Assembly: GCA_002239005.1 (NCBI GenBank) | Contig: MPNL01000011.1 | Span: 1 to 64,000, forward strand | Direction of reading: 5' to 3' | Length of the DNA stretch: 64,000 bases | Origin: Truepera sp. bin119 | GTDB taxonomy: Bacteria; Deinococcota; Deinococci; Deinococcales; Trueperaceae | Part shown: one piece after another, positions 9,518 to 18,578 of the stretch | Layout of the letters: each line of letters opens with the position of its first letter | Position numbering within the stretch: the stretch's first letter is position 1 | Position numbers and translations under genes: made by a program | The notes under the pieces: generated by a model | The model's input: only the letters and a program-made list of their open reading frames with translations | What the model was told of the DNA's origin: nothing | Databases searched by the model: none

Positions 9518-10534
9518 TCAGACACGCTCGAGCAGATAGATCTTCGGGTGGTGACCGCCCTGATAGACCTGGAATTCCCGCTTCAGGCACCACCAGCCCT
9601 GCTCAGCAAGCTGCGCATCGAAGCGCCTTAGATCGTGGGTGATGATCGCCAGCCGACCGTGGGGAGCCGTGACCCGCCACATCTCAGCCAGGAAGGCCGG
9701 ATAGAGATTGCTCAGGGTGCTGAAGCGCCCCACAGCGTCACCCCAGGGCAGGTCGGCCGACACAGCGTCGAAGCTGGCGTCTGCCACAGGCAATGTGGTG
9801 GCGTCCGCCCTGAGCAACTCGAAATCAGCCAGACCTGCGGCAGCAAGATTCTTGCAGGCGCAACTGAGGGAGCGGTCCGACCGGTCGCAACCGACTAAGC
9901 GCTCTGCTGGTCCAGCGAGGCCCCGCTCGACCAGCAGGGTACCGGAACCCACCATGGCGTTGAGGTAACAGTCGCCGGGTGCAACGCTGAGGAGGGCGTT
10001 GACAGCAGCCGCCACCGTGGCGTTGAGCCCCCCCTTGAGGTTGCACACCCGCCAAGTTCGGGCCGAGAGCGGCCGGGGGGTGAGACGCAGCAAAACCTCC
10101 CACCCCTGGCCTGACGAGCCCCTACGCACCCGGATAAGCAGATCCCCCTCGCCAGGCAGGTAACGGAGCCGAGTCAGACCCTGGAGGGTCTCTCCCAGCC
10201 TCTGGAACACCCTAGTGTGACTCCCAGCTGCGCCGAAACGGAAGCTCGAAAAGCTGCCCCGGGAGGCGACCTCCATTACACTGTCAAGCAGGCGGCGCAG
10301 GTGCTGGTCCCCGAGGAGCGACCTGGGCCGGGGAATGTTGAAGTGCAGGAGGCGGTAGACCGCGACCACGGTGCGCATCCGGTCGAGGTCGCCCGCAGCG
10401 GCACCGAGTTCGAAGCGGCAAGTGTTTCGGCGCTTACTCACCACGGTCGCGCTGAACTGAGCCAACTCATCCAGGACGAACGGGGCCAGCCCAGTGAGGA
10501 ACTCAGCCTCGTAGATGGCGGTGTCCGGTCTCAC
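9518..10534 (-). CDS. trmN: THUMP/UPF0020 tRNA (guanine-N2) methyltransferase, TrmN-like
   Basis: 338-aa class I SAM methyltransferase with an N-terminal THUMP-type region (about 1-165) and a UPF0020 catalytic domain. Motif I is NAMVGSGT (192-199) and motif IV is D261-L-P-W-G, a variant of the N/D-P-P-Y/W motif. Size and layout match Thermus TrmN, which makes m2G at position 6 of tRNA. The RlmL family is larger and less likely. The start is GTG at 10534, preceded by a -10-like TAGCGT and no Shine-Dalgarno, so the mRNA is probably leaderless. It lies alone in its transcription unit. Confidence 0.75.
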   Translation of the reverse strand: MRPDTAIYEAEFLTGLAPFVLDELAQFSATVVSKRRNTCRFELGAAAGDLDRMRTVVAVYRLLHFNIPRPRSLLGDQHLRRLLDSVMEVASRGSFSSFRFGAAGSHTRVFQRLGETLQGLTRLRYLPGEGDLLIRVRRGSSGQGWEVLLRLTPRPLSARTWRVCNLKGGLNATVAAAVNALLSVAPGDCYLNAMVGSGTLLVERGLAGPAERLVGCDRSDRSLSCACKNLAAAGLADFELLRADATTLPVADASFDAVSADLPWGDAVGRFSTLSNLYPAFLAEMWRVTAPHGRLAIITHDLRRFDAQLAEQGWWCLKREFQVYQGGHHPKIYLLERV

Positions 10535-10540
10535 TCTGAC

Positions 10541-10546
10541 ACGCTA
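10541..10546 (-). promoter_or_regulatory. Leaderless -10 box of trmN (TAGCGT)
   Basis: On the minus strand TAGCGT is followed by exactly 6 nt and then the GTG start at 10534. There is no RBS between them. This fits the TANNNT arrangement of leaderless promoters seen in Deinococcus. Confidence 0.6.
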
Positions 10547-10929
10547 CTCAAATAGCCAACCTGACACCTAGTCTAAACCCCCTCGCGACAGTCAGAGCCT
10601 AGTGACAGAGTGAGGAGAGGTCTGGGGAAGAACTCGCCCAGACCCTCGGCTGCTGGAGGAGCGCTAGGTAACCCCGCGCTCGAGTCCCGGCCTACCGAGC
10701 ACCGGCTCGGGACAGCCCTCGGGACCTCAACGCCTAAGGGTAGACTCTAGGAGGATCCCTGCTGCCACAACACCTCGGCTTCGTGTATGGCCTACCCCAG
10801 GGAGGAGGAGACGTGCTAAAGCTACGAGTCCGGGCACTAGTCGCCGCCTCGGCCGAGAGGTGGCACAGAGGTTCACCTAGAGCGGACAACCGCCGCGACC
10901 CCAGCACTGGAATCTCAAGGGATCGCGCC
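10547..10929. other. Divergent intergenic region, trmN to the FixH-like gene
   Basis: About 380 bases. The right-hand frame could be read from 10783, but those residues are basic and unlike a signal peptide, so I place the start at 10930. No RNA gene or repeat is evident. Confidence 0.4.
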
Positions 10930-11469
10930 ATGAGGCGACTGCGAGTCGCCGGGGCGACAGCAACCCTGCTGCTCGGCTGGGCCAGCGCTCACGCCACCCT
11001 GGTTCTGGGAACGATCTCGACGGAGCCGAATCCACCCGTAGCGGGCGAGGTGTTCACTCTCACCATCGTCATGACCGACCCCACTCTGGTGCCGATCGAA
11101 GACGCCCTTGTGATAGCCGAGTTCACCCCTCCCGAACCGGGCAAGACCGTCTCCGTCCGACTACGCGAAACCGACGGTGCCGGTGTCTACTCTGGACCTA
11201 TTACCTTAGATCAAGACGGCACCTACACCCTGTTGCTACGTGATCGGACCTTCCGCCAAGAGGATGCGACGGCAACCCTGCTGATCGACATCGGGTCGAG
11301 CGAACCGCTGGTGCCGATCACCTTCGTCTTCCCGCCGACGGCGACCGGGTCGCGCAACCTCTCCTCCTGGCTCATCTGGCTGATCGGCCTCCCGATAGCG
11401 GCTGCGGTCGTCGTCACCCTCCTAGTACTGACCGGCACCAAGCGGGAGGATAAGGCCAAGGACGACTGA
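10930..11469 (+). CDS. Secreted or membrane-anchored beta-sandwich protein (FixH/YtkA-like)
   Basis: 179 aa. A signal peptide (MRRLRV start, hydrophobic to about residue 20, cleavage after ASA-HA) leads into a single Ig-like beta domain (about 25-120) with the pattern PNPPVAGEVFTLTI ... DGAGVYSG ... DQDGTYTLLL. This pattern recalls FixH/YtkA/CopC-type extracytoplasmic domains. A C-terminal membrane helix (about 142-168) precedes a charged TKREDKAKDD tail. The ATG at 10930 is chosen because the signal peptide begins there and AAGGGA lies 7 nt upstream. It ends 26 nt before gatC. Function unknown; the FixH/YtkA likeness is weak. Confidence 0.6.
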   Translation: MRRLRVAGATATLLLGWASAHATLVLGTISTEPNPPVAGEVFTLTIVMTDPTLVPIEDALVIAEFTPPEPGKTVSVRLRETDGAGVYSGPITLDQDGTYTLLLRDRTFRQEDATATLLIDIGSSEPLVPITFVFPPTATGSRNLSSWLIWLIGLPIAAAVVVTLLVLTGTKREDKAKDD

Positions 11470-11483
11470 GCCCTGGCGGATGG

Positions 11484-11489
11484 TAGGCT
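11484..11489 (+). promoter_or_regulatory. Leaderless -10 box of gatC (TAGGCT)
   Basis: TGG-TAGGCT is followed by 6 nt and the GTG start at 11496, with no RBS. It is an extended -10-like leaderless promoter. Confidence 0.6.
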
Positions 11490-11495
11490 TTAATC

Positions 11496-11786
11496 GTGAT
11501 CGGTGACAACGACCTCAGGCATCTTATGACCTTGGCCCGCATCGACCTCGACCCCGCAGAGGCGGAGAAGATCAAGATCGATCTCAACGCTATCCTCGGC
11601 TACTTCGAGCAACTCGCATCCCTCGACACGGAAGGGGTAGAGGAACTCGCGCGGCCGGTTCACACGGAGAACATCTTCCGTGAGGACGAGATCCGCCCGT
11701 CGCTGTCACGCTCGCGTGCGCTCGACGTTGCTGTGGAGACCGACGAGGGCTTCTTCAAGGTTCCACGGACCGTAGACGAGAGCTGA
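11496..11786 (+). CDS. gatC: Asp-tRNA(Asn)/Glu-tRNA(Gln) amidotransferase subunit C
   Basis: 96-aa GatC, the small subunit that stabilises GatA in the GatCAB complex, which amidates mischarged Glu-tRNA(Gln) or Asp-tRNA(Asn). Family features are the N-terminal LRHLMTLARIDLDPAEAEKI helix, ILGYFEQLASLDT and the C-terminal FFKVPRTVD. The length is typical. gatA and gatB are not in this window. The GTG start is set by the conserved N-terminus and the TAGGCT box 6 nt upstream. A hairpin follows the stop. Confidence 0.93.
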   Translation: MIGDNDLRHLMTLARIDLDPAEAEKIKIDLNAILGYFEQLASLDTEGVEELARPVHTENIFREDEIRPSLSRSRALDVAVETDEGFFKVPRTVDES

Positions 11787-11796
11787 GGCGTCGACG

Positions 11797-11821
11797 GGAG
11801 CCGGGGAGCACCCCGTCCTCC
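11797..11821 (+). terminator. Hairpin after gatC
   Basis: GGAG (11797-11800) and CGGGG (11802-11806) pair with CCCCG (11811-11815) and CTCC (11818-11821), giving a 9-bp stem with a small internal loop and an AGCA tetraloop. It lies 10 nt after gatC and ahead of the convergent end of serS. Confidence 0.5.
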
Positions 11822-12022
11822 AACGGAGAGATCGATAGCCATCTGCCCGCCCGGTCACTCACATCTTTGCCGCCCCGCTAGTGGTAGTGATGACGGAGAG
11901 TGATGACAGCTGGCCGAGGTAGCTGTCCGGCGTAGCATTTTTCCCACGTCGGCTTATCCCCTTCGACCTGGTAGCCGCCCAGTTCCAGGGAGGCCGCCCC
12001 TCACCCCGGGCAACGGGTGCGC

Positions 12023-13303
12023 TCACTCCAGGTACGCCTTACCCATGTACGGGTGCAACACCTCGGGGAGCGCAACCCGGCCATCGACCTGTTGGTAGGT
12101 CTCTAACAGAGCAGCCAGCGTGCGCGGGAAGGCTAGTGCAGTGCCGTTTAGGGTGTGAACGAGCTCGGGGCGACCCTTGCCCTGCGCCCCGCCGGGGCGA
12201 AACCGAGTCATAAGACGGGTCGCTTGGAAGGCCTCCATATTGCTGATGCTCGAGACCTCGAGCCAACGATCCTGACCGGGGCTCCAGACCTCTAGGTCAT
12301 ACTTCTTGGCTTGGGTAAAACCCATATCTCCAGTACACATAAGGAGGCGGCGGAAGCTGAGCCCGAGCCCCTTAAGCAGGTCCTCAGAGAGGGCTGTCAT
12401 CTCTTCGAGAGCCTCGTAGCTGCTGTCCGGGTGGGTGAACTGGACTATCTCGACCTTGTCGAACTGGTGGACCCGGTTAAGGCCGCGGACATCCCGTCCG
12501 TAACTCCCAGCCTCGCGCCGGAAGTTCGCGGTGAAAGCCGCATAGAGAATAGGGAGGTCGGCCTCATCGATGATCTCGTCGCGATGAAGATTAGTCAGCG
12601 GCACCTCTGAGGTTGGAATCAGGTAGAGCCCCTCGGTGAGCCGGTACATCTGCCCTTCCTTATCGGGCAGTTGTCCCGTCGCGGTGGCGGAGGCCTCGTT
12701 CACCACGACCGGTGGCCGGACCTCAGTGTAGCCCCATTCCCCAACAGTGTCGAGGAAGTAGTTCTGGAGCGCCCGAACCAGCCTCGCGCCATCCCCCTTG
12801 AAGATGGGAAACCCGGCTCCGGCTATCTTCACCCCAGCCTCAAGGTCGAACCAGCCCCTGCGCACCGCCAGCTCCCAGTGGGGCTCGGGATCGAACACAA
12901 ACGACGGTCTCTGGCCCCACTCTTTGACGACGACATTGTCACGCCCGCTCTCGCCGAAGGGAACACTCTCGTGAGGGATGTTGGGGATCTCGAGCAGGTG
13001 TTCCCGGATGGCGTCTTCAAGGCTACGCGACCTCTCCTCGAGGCGTTTGACCTCCGCTGAGAGCTCGCCCATAGTCCGAATCAACTCCTCGGCACCCTCA
13101 CCCCGCCTCTTGCGCTGCCCGATCTCCTTACTGCACCGGTTCCGCACCGCCTGCCGCTCCTCAAGATCCTGGCGCAGCAGGCGCCTCTCCTCATCAGCCA
13201 GCAGCAGCTCCCCGAGGCTCTCTAGCGCCTCGGGGAGCTGCTTGGCCCGGATCGCCCGCCGGATAACCTCGGGATTCTCGCGGATAAAACGGATGTCGAG
13301 CAT
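12023..13303 (-). CDS. serS: Seryl-tRNA synthetase
   Basis: 426-aa class II SerRS that charges tRNA(Ser) with serine. An N-terminal antiparallel coiled-coil arm (about 30-105) is followed by the catalytic core with motif 2 (FRREAGSYGRDVRGLNRVHQF) and motif 3 (NGTALAFPRTLAALLE). The frame could start at 13390, but the family N-terminus MLDIRFIRENPE begins at the ATG at 13303. That ATG has TACCTT five nt upstream and no RBS, so the gene is probably leaderless. It converges on gatC. Confidence 0.95.
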   Translation of the reverse strand: MLDIRFIRENPEVIRRAIRAKQLPEALESLGELLLADEERRLLRQDLEERQAVRNRCSKEIGQRKRRGEGAEELIRTMGELSAEVKRLEERSRSLEDAIREHLLEIPNIPHESVPFGESGRDNVVVKEWGQRPSFVFDPEPHWELAVRRGWFDLEAGVKIAGAGFPIFKGDGARLVRALQNYFLDTVGEWGYTEVRPPVVVNEASATATGQLPDKEGQMYRLTEGLYLIPTSEVPLTNLHRDEIIDEADLPILYAAFTANFRREAGSYGRDVRGLNRVHQFDKVEIVQFTHPDSSYEALEEMTALSEDLLKGLGLSFRRLLMCTGDMGFTQAKKYDLEVWSPGQDRWLEVSSISNMEAFQATRLMTRFRPGGAQGKGRPELVHTLNGTALAFPRTLAALLETYQQVDGRVALPEVLHPYMGKAYLE

Positions 13304-13766
13304 GCCCAAAGGTACCCCGAATCGACCCTGGAGAGGAAGTGATTGGAAGGTCACGAACATCTTGGATCTCCCGGCTGATGCGCTCCCCATCAGCAGCGGC
13401 CCCTCATCCGGTCCGAACCTAGAGTCTGGCCATCGGACAAGTTCGTCTGGGAGAGCCCGTGGTCTGCAGGACCGGGGAGAGCGAAACTAAGCGACGGGGG
13501 AGCGAGAGGCCTTTCTTGCGGACGCGGGTCGGCTGCCATGCGAGAACAAGCCCCGATGGCAGCGAAAACAGTGCCCGTGAGAGCGGTACGAGGTTGTCTG
13601 CGACGCAGCTTGTAGTACCGGATCGGGATGAGAGTTGGCTCGGCGGCTCCGGGTGCCCCGTCGCTAGCGGATGCTGCCGGCTGGTTCACTCATACTGAGC
13701 AAAGTCCACCCAATCATTATGGGGAACACCGCGAGGATTCACTGACCCAACCTATCTGCCCGAATC
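13304..13766. other. Intergenic region upstream of serS
   Basis: About 460 bases between serS and hyuB. No T-box or other riboswitch signature was found despite the position upstream of a tRNA synthetase gene. It holds the serS -10 box and a nested inverted repeat: CGGTAC (13584-13589) with GTACCG (13615-13620), enclosing CTGC/GCAG. The role of this structure is unknown. Confidence 0.4.
13309..13314 (-). promoter_or_regulatory. Leaderless -10 box of serS (TACCTT)
   Basis: TACCTT on the minus strand followed by 5 nt and the ATG of serS. There is no RBS. It follows the same TANNNT pattern as gatC and trmN. Confidence 0.5.
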
Positions 13767-15482
13767 CTATTGCCCGGCCGATTCCCTTAGCTGCTTCGTC
13801 TCTTCCCGGTCAACTTCGAGGCCCCCCTTCCCCTCTCCCTTGAGAGCTACCCCATACACCTGTCGCGCCGCGTCGAGGGTCACGATGCCGTTCTGGACAT
13901 CGCGCAATACCTGTCCGGCGACCCGCTCGAGCGGGTCGCCGTAACCACCACCGCCGGGCAGGTGCAGGGTTACGGTCTCTTTGGGCATCAGCCAGAAGTC
14001 CTGCTTCGGATTGGGCTGCTCAGCGCCCTGGTGGAACTCCCCTTGCGCGCCAGTCTGACCGCCGAAAAGGCCGCGAGCCGGGTGTCGGATCCGCTCGCAC
14101 TTGGGGCTGATCAGGAAGGGGTCTTGGGAGTCTATGCGAAAGGTTACCGTTTGCCCGGCACCACCACGGTGCCTGCCGGCACCGGCAGAGTCGGGTCTTA
14201 ATTCCTTGGCCAGGAACACCAGGGGCGTACGGTCCTCTACAACCTCGACCGGCACCGCCTGTGAGCGAGCAGGGAAACCCATGGCCGAGATACCGTCCTT
14301 GGTCGGTCTAGCCCCCGTGCCACCGGTCCAGACTAGGTGGGAGGAGACCCATTCGCCGCGCCCGTCCTTCCCGTAGGGCTGAATGCTCCAGTCGGCGTCG
14401 TAGCCCTCGGCCAAGACCCGATCTGGCAGCGCCTCGGCGAGGGCACCGAAGATGGCGCTGGGGAGGAGCTGGCCGAGGCTGTGGCGGGCGGCCACCGGCG
14501 CCGGCGGCAGGGCGTTCAGAACACAGCCCGGCGGCGCAGTGACCGCGACAGGCCGGAAACTCCCCGCATTGTTGGGGAGCTCGGGCGCGAGCATCGCCAG
14601 AATCGCGAAGAGGCTGTAGGCGTAGGTGTAGTTGAGGACGACGTTGATGCCGTAGCGGCTCTGGGGGGAGGTGCCGTCGTAGCCGATCCACATCCCCCCG
14701 TCGGCGACGGTCACCTTCACCTTGATCTCGACAGGCTCGTCGAAGCCGTCAGCCACCAGACGGTGCCTGTAGACCCCCTCTGGGCACGCGGCGATCGCCT
14801 CACGGACACCCTGCTCCGACCGGGTCAATATCTGCTCCGCTAGGGGTTGGAGGCTTTCCAAGCGGAAATCTTCCATGAACCTGAGCAGTTCCCGACCCCC
14901 GACCTCATTGCCCGCCACCTGGGCGTGAAGGTCGCCGATAACCTCCCGGGGGCTGCGGACGTTAGCCTCGATAATCTCGAACAGATCCTCGTTAGGATGA
15001 CCCCGACGGAAAAGCTTGAGGATCGGGAGCCACAGGCCCTCCTCGAAGACATCCTTGGCTTCGGCCGACATCGGCCTCCCACTTATGTCGACGGCGTGAC
15101 AGGTATTGGCGAAGAAGGCGACCGGTTCCCCGTCACGAAAGACGGGGGTCATCACAGTCAGGTCGTTAAGGTGTCCGGAGGTCTTCCAAGGATCGTTGGT
15201 AATGAAGACGTCCCCGGGATCCATAGCCTCCTCCGGGATCTTCACAAGGAGCTGCCGAATGCATTGCGCCGTCGAGTTGATGTGCCCAGGCGTCCCGCGC
15301 ACGGCCTGGGCCAGCATCCGACCCTCGACATCGAAGACGGCTGCCGCGAGATCCTCAGCCTCGCTCACCACCGTCGAGAAGGAGGCACGAACGAGGGTGG
15401 CAGCCTGCTCGTTCACGACGGTGATCAGCCGGTTCCACAGCACCTCAAGCAGGATGGGGTCGATGGGTGCCTCTGTTGTCAT
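13767..15482 (-). CDS. hyuB: Hydantoinase B / 5-oxoprolinase subunit B-like protein
   Basis: 571-aa HyuB-family protein. With HyuA it forms an ATP-dependent ring-opening amidohydrolase (N-methylhydantoinase or 5-oxoprolinase type). Typical features are DPILLEVLWNRLITVVNEQAATLVRAS at residues 7-33, VFDVEGRMLAQ, DVFITNDPW and a C-terminal GGGGYGDPLERV. The start overlaps the hyuA stop by 4 nt, so translation is coupled. It is the last gene of the co-directional cluster that begins near 27.5 kb. The substrate could be a hydantoin, oxoproline or related lactam; family membership is clear, specificity is not. Confidence 0.88.
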   Translation of the reverse strand: MTTEAPIDPILLEVLWNRLITVVNEQAATLVRASFSTVVSEAEDLAAAVFDVEGRMLAQAVRGTPGHINSTAQCIRQLLVKIPEEAMDPGDVFITNDPWKTSGHLNDLTVMTPVFRDGEPVAFFANTCHAVDISGRPMSAEAKDVFEEGLWLPILKLFRRGHPNEDLFEIIEANVRSPREVIGDLHAQVAGNEVGGRELLRFMEDFRLESLQPLAEQILTRSEQGVREAIAACPEGVYRHRLVADGFDEPVEIKVKVTVADGGMWIGYDGTSPQSRYGINVVLNYTYAYSLFAILAMLAPELPNNAGSFRPVAVTAPPGCVLNALPPAPVAARHSLGQLLPSAIFGALAEALPDRVLAEGYDADWSIQPYGKDGRGEWVSSHLVWTGGTGARPTKDGISAMGFPARSQAVPVEVVEDRTPLVFLAKELRPDSAGAGRHRGGAGQTVTFRIDSQDPFLISPKCERIRHPARGLFGGQTGAQGEFHQGAEQPNPKQDFWLMPKETVTLHLPGGGGYGDPLERVAGQVLRDVQNGIVTLDAARQVYGVALKGEGKGGLEVDREETKQLRESAGQ

Positions 15483-17569
15483 GGGCTTACCTCTACAACG
15501 AGGTTGCCGATGTCATCGACGCTCACTACGGCGCCCGGCCCTACCACGGTTGTGCACTCCTCCTCTTCAACGATGGCCGGTCCCGCGACCTCCACTCCGA
15601 GTGGCAGAAGGTGACGGTCGAAGACCGGGGTCTCCCGATATGCCCCATACTCTGGGAAGAAGGCCTGCCGGTAGCCCTTCCGGGCGCCGGTCGATCTCAG
15701 CGTCGCCCTAGCACCCAGCGCCCGGATCTCGGGGGATGGAGCGGGACCCGAGGCCAGCAGCCGCCAACCGATGACCTCGAGACCTATATCGTCCAGACTC
15801 CGACCGTAGTTACGACGATAGGCTTCCTGAAAGTCGCTCGAAAGATCGGCGACGTGCTCGGGCTCCAGGCGGCCGTTGCGTACCGGCACATCCAACTGGT
15901 GCGACTGGCCAGAATAGCGGAGTTCGCAGCGCCGCTCGAAGCGCATCTCCCCAAGCCCCACACCTGAGTGCGTTAGGATCCCCCACCCCTCCTCCTCCAT
16001 CTCCCGGTGCAGCTCGTTGACCCGATCCCAGTCGACCCGAACTAACTCCTCTCGGTAGCTGCGGACGAAGTCGAACGAGAACGGGGCACATAGCAAACCG
16101 AAGGCCGAGGCCACGCCGGCTCCTGGCGGAACGACGATCGTGGTTATGCCCAGCAACTCTGCGACCCGGTAGGCATGGATCGGACCGGCCCCGCCGAAGG
16201 CGATCAGGGCGTAGGCCCGAGGATCGCGGCCGCGCTCGACCGCGTGGACCTTCGCGGCACTCGCCATCGCCTCATTGACCACCTGGTGCACACCCCAGGC
16301 GACCTCGCAAGTGGTCAGGCCGAGGGGTTGGGCCAGCGCCGCCTCGAGGACTTCGAAGGCAGCCTCTCTGTCAAGCTCAACCCGGCCACCCAGGAAAAAG
16401 CCGGGGTCCAGGTAGCCGAGGACGAGATCCGCGTCGGTGACCGTCGGGCGCCGTCCTCCCCGACCGTAGCTGGCCGGACCTGGATCGGCGCCGGCGCTGT
16501 CAGGGCCCACCTTGAGGAGCCCAAGGGTGTCGACCCGGGCGACGCTGCCGCCGCCCGCTCCGATCTCGATTAGGTCGATGGTCCGGGCGCGTATGGGCAG
16601 ACCGCTCCCCTGTTTGAAGCGATAGACTCGGGCCGCCTCGAAGTCTGGAGTCGTGAGCGGCGTGCCGCTGTCGATAATGCCTAGCTTCGCGGTGGTCCCC
16701 CCCATATCAAACGAGATCAGGTCGGGGCGCGCCGCCGCCCGGCCCAGATAGGCCGCGGCCAGAGCGCCGGCCGCCGGTCCCGACTCCAGAAGTCGGATCG
16801 GGAAGCGGCAGGCGGTCTCGACGGTACAGATCCCCCCACTGGACAGCATCAGATAGAGGTCCCCGGCGAACCCCATCCCCTCCAACCGAGTGGCCAGCCT
16901 TCGCAGGTACGCCTCGATCAGCTGCTGGACGTAGGCGTTGGCCACAGTGGTTGAGGTCCGCTCGTACTCCCGGATCTCTGGATTGACCTCACACGAGAGT
17001 GAAAGATGAACTCCGCCCAAACGGCATCTGAGCCAGTCGGCCACGATCCGCTCGTGATCGGGATAGAGGTAGCTGTGGAGGAAACAGATCGCAACGGCTT
17101 GGACCCGCTGCTCCTCAAGCTCGGCGGCGATCTCATCGATCTGCCGCCGCTCCGGGGAGGTCTCGACCTCCCCACCCTTCAACACCCGCTCCTTCACGCC
17201 GAAGCGCAGGTGGCGCGGCACCAGAGGCTCTGGCATCTCGAGGAACAGGTCACTGATATCGTAACGGCGCTCTCGAGCGATCTCGAGCGTATCACGAAAG
17301 CCGTAGGTGGTCAGCAGAGCCGTCTTGGCCCCGCTGCGCTCGATGATGGCGTTGGTGACCAGGGTGGTCCCGTGAATCACGTCTCGGACCTCGGAGGCTC
17401 GGACCCCGCTGCGCTTAAAGATATCCCGGACCGCGGTCTCCACCCCCGCTGACGGATCGTGGGTCGTGGTCAGGGTCTTGCCCACCCAGGCCCGACCGGA
17501 ATCTCCTAGCAAGATCACGTCGGTAAACGTACCGCCGATATCCACGCCCAGCCGGTAGGGTCGGTCCAC
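15479..17569 (-). CDS. hyuA: Hydantoinase A / 5-oxoprolinase subunit A-like protein
   Basis: HyuA-family ATPase subunit of about 696 aa. The N-terminal actin-like domain shows RLGVDIGGTFTDVILL, and later GTTLVTNAIIERSG, FDMGGTTAKLG and FGGAGPIHAYRVAE mark the hydantoinase A core. It is expected to phosphorylate or activate the lactam or hydantoin for hydrolysis with HyuB. I choose GTG at 17569, 10 nt after the upstream stop; a TTG at 17608 would overlap the upstream gene and has no spaced RBS. It is coupled to hyuB by a 4-nt overlap. Confidence 0.87.
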   Translation of the reverse strand: MDRPYRLGVDIGGTFTDVILLGDSGRAWVGKTLTTTHDPSAGVETAVRDIFKRSGVRASEVRDVIHGTTLVTNAIIERSGAKTALLTTYGFRDTLEIARERRYDISDLFLEMPEPLVPRHLRFGVKERVLKGGEVETSPERRQIDEIAAELEEQRVQAVAICFLHSYLYPDHERIVADWLRCRLGGVHLSLSCEVNPEIREYERTSTTVANAYVQQLIEAYLRRLATRLEGMGFAGDLYLMLSSGGICTVETACRFPIRLLESGPAAGALAAAYLGRAAARPDLISFDMGGTTAKLGIIDSGTPLTTPDFEAARVYRFKQGSGLPIRARTIDLIEIGAGGGSVARVDTLGLLKVGPDSAGADPGPASYGRGGRRPTVTDADLVLGYLDPGFFLGGRVELDREAAFEVLEAALAQPLGLTTCEVAWGVHQVVNEAMASAAKVHAVERGRDPRAYALIAFGGAGPIHAYRVAELLGITTIVVPPGAGVASAFGLLCAPFSFDFVRSYREELVRVDWDRVNELHREMEEEGWGILTHSGVGLGEMRFERRCELRYSGQSHQLDVPVRNGRLEPEHVADLSSDFQEAYRRNYGRSLDDIGLEVIGWRLLASGPAPSPEIRALGARATLRSTGARKGYRQAFFPEYGAYRETPVFDRHLLPLGVEVAGPAIVEEEECTTVVGPGAVVSVDDIGNLVVEVSP

Positions 17570-17579
17570 GCCTGTGCGC

Positions 17580-18578
17580 CTACGCGTCCCTTGTAATTTT
17601 CCTGACAACCCTTCCCATAGTCATGACCTGGGCTCCACCGTTGGGAAGAAAGGGCTGGCCGGGAACGGAGAGGATGATCATGTCGAAGGGCGCCCTCAAC
17701 TCCTCTACCGGCCGGCCCAGGGCATCGACGATGGTCATGAGCAGGGTCCCCTCGGTCACGCTGGCCATGAGCCGACAGGCCGACGCGTAGCGGATCAGTC
17801 CTCCATAGGTGTTCCGCAGCGGCTCGTAGTCGACCATCACCCACTCATCGGCGTATCGGGGTTGCCCGTCGAGCATGTCGTAGGCTCTCATGACGTTGAC
17901 GATGCCATCGTAGGTCGTCTTCACATCCCCCGTGTAGAACTCGGGGCGTCGATGGTTGGCACCGCCTAGCTCGATGGTGACGCAGGGCTTGCCCAGTTCG
18001 GCAGCGATGTTGGTGAAGCTGGCGATGCCGGCTCGGGCCCCGGCCCCCTTGGCAAGGAGTGGCCAGTCAGGCCCCATCGCCTGAGCGAGCCTGAGGTGCT
18101 GCTCACCATCATCCGGCACGATCAGGCGGGCCCCCACGTAGATATTTGCCCCGCCGCTGTGAAGGTCGAGCACCAAGTCGGCTTGCGGGAGGATGTCGGT
18201 GCAGACCCGATGGGCGATGCGCTGCGTGATCGAGCCATCGGGACTGCCCGGGAAGATCCGGTTCAGATCGTAATACCAGTCGTCCAGAGGATTGCCACGC
18301 TTGCGGTGCTCGTAAGCAGGGTAGTTCAGGGCCGTAATGCCGATGACCGTGCCGCGCAGAGCGCCCGGGTCGACGCGGTCGACGAGATCGAGCAGCGCGG
18401 AGTGCCCCTCGGGCTCATCCCCATGGGTGCCGCAGTTGAGCAGCAGGCAGGGACCCTCACCCCCCCCCTCAATGCGGATAGTCTGGATAGCGATGTCGCT
18501 CCCATCGATCCGCTTCGAAATCGGATAACTTTCAGCGGTCACCGACGCCTTCAGCTCGTTCCGCACAACCCCGTCCAT
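17580..18578 (-). CDS. M14-type succinylglutamate desuccinylase/aspartoacylase family protein (copy 1)
   Basis: 332-aa zinc-dependent deacylase of the AstE/AspA branch of M14. Zinc ligands are visible: H52 and E55 in GTHGDEPEG, and H140 in VLDLHSGG. DLNRIFPG near 104-111 is the substrate-binding signature, and VTIELGG supplies a likely catalytic Glu. Such enzymes remove acyl groups from amino acids. It starts one base after the amidohydrolase stop and lies just ahead of hyuA in the same cluster. A second family member lies at 25173-26213. Substrate unknown. Confidence 0.85.
   Translation of the reverse strand: MDGVVRNELKASVTAESYPISKRIDGSDIAIQTIRIEGGGEGPCLLLNCGTHGDEPEGHSALLDLVDRVDPGALRGTVIGITALNYPAYEHRKRGNPLDDWYYDLNRIFPGSPDGSITQRIAHRVCTDILPQADLVLDLHSGGANIYVGARLIVPDDGEQHLRLAQAMGPDWPLLAKGAGARAGIASFTNIAAELGKPCVTIELGGANHRRPEFYTGDVKTTYDGIVNVMRAYDMLDGQPRYADEWVMVDYEPLRNTYGGLIRYASACRLMASVTEGTLLMTIVDALGRPVEELRAPFDMIILSVPGQPFLPNGGAQVMTMGRVVRKITRDA

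Noticed and set aside
10783-10929. N-terminal extension of the FixH-like protein
   Set aside because: The residues are Arg-rich and unlike a signal peptide, whereas a clean signal peptide begins at the ATG at 10930.
13304-13766. T-box ahead of serS
   Set aside because: No GGTGGNACCGCG core or AGAGAG element on the minus strand, and a leaderless -10 box is adjacent to the start.
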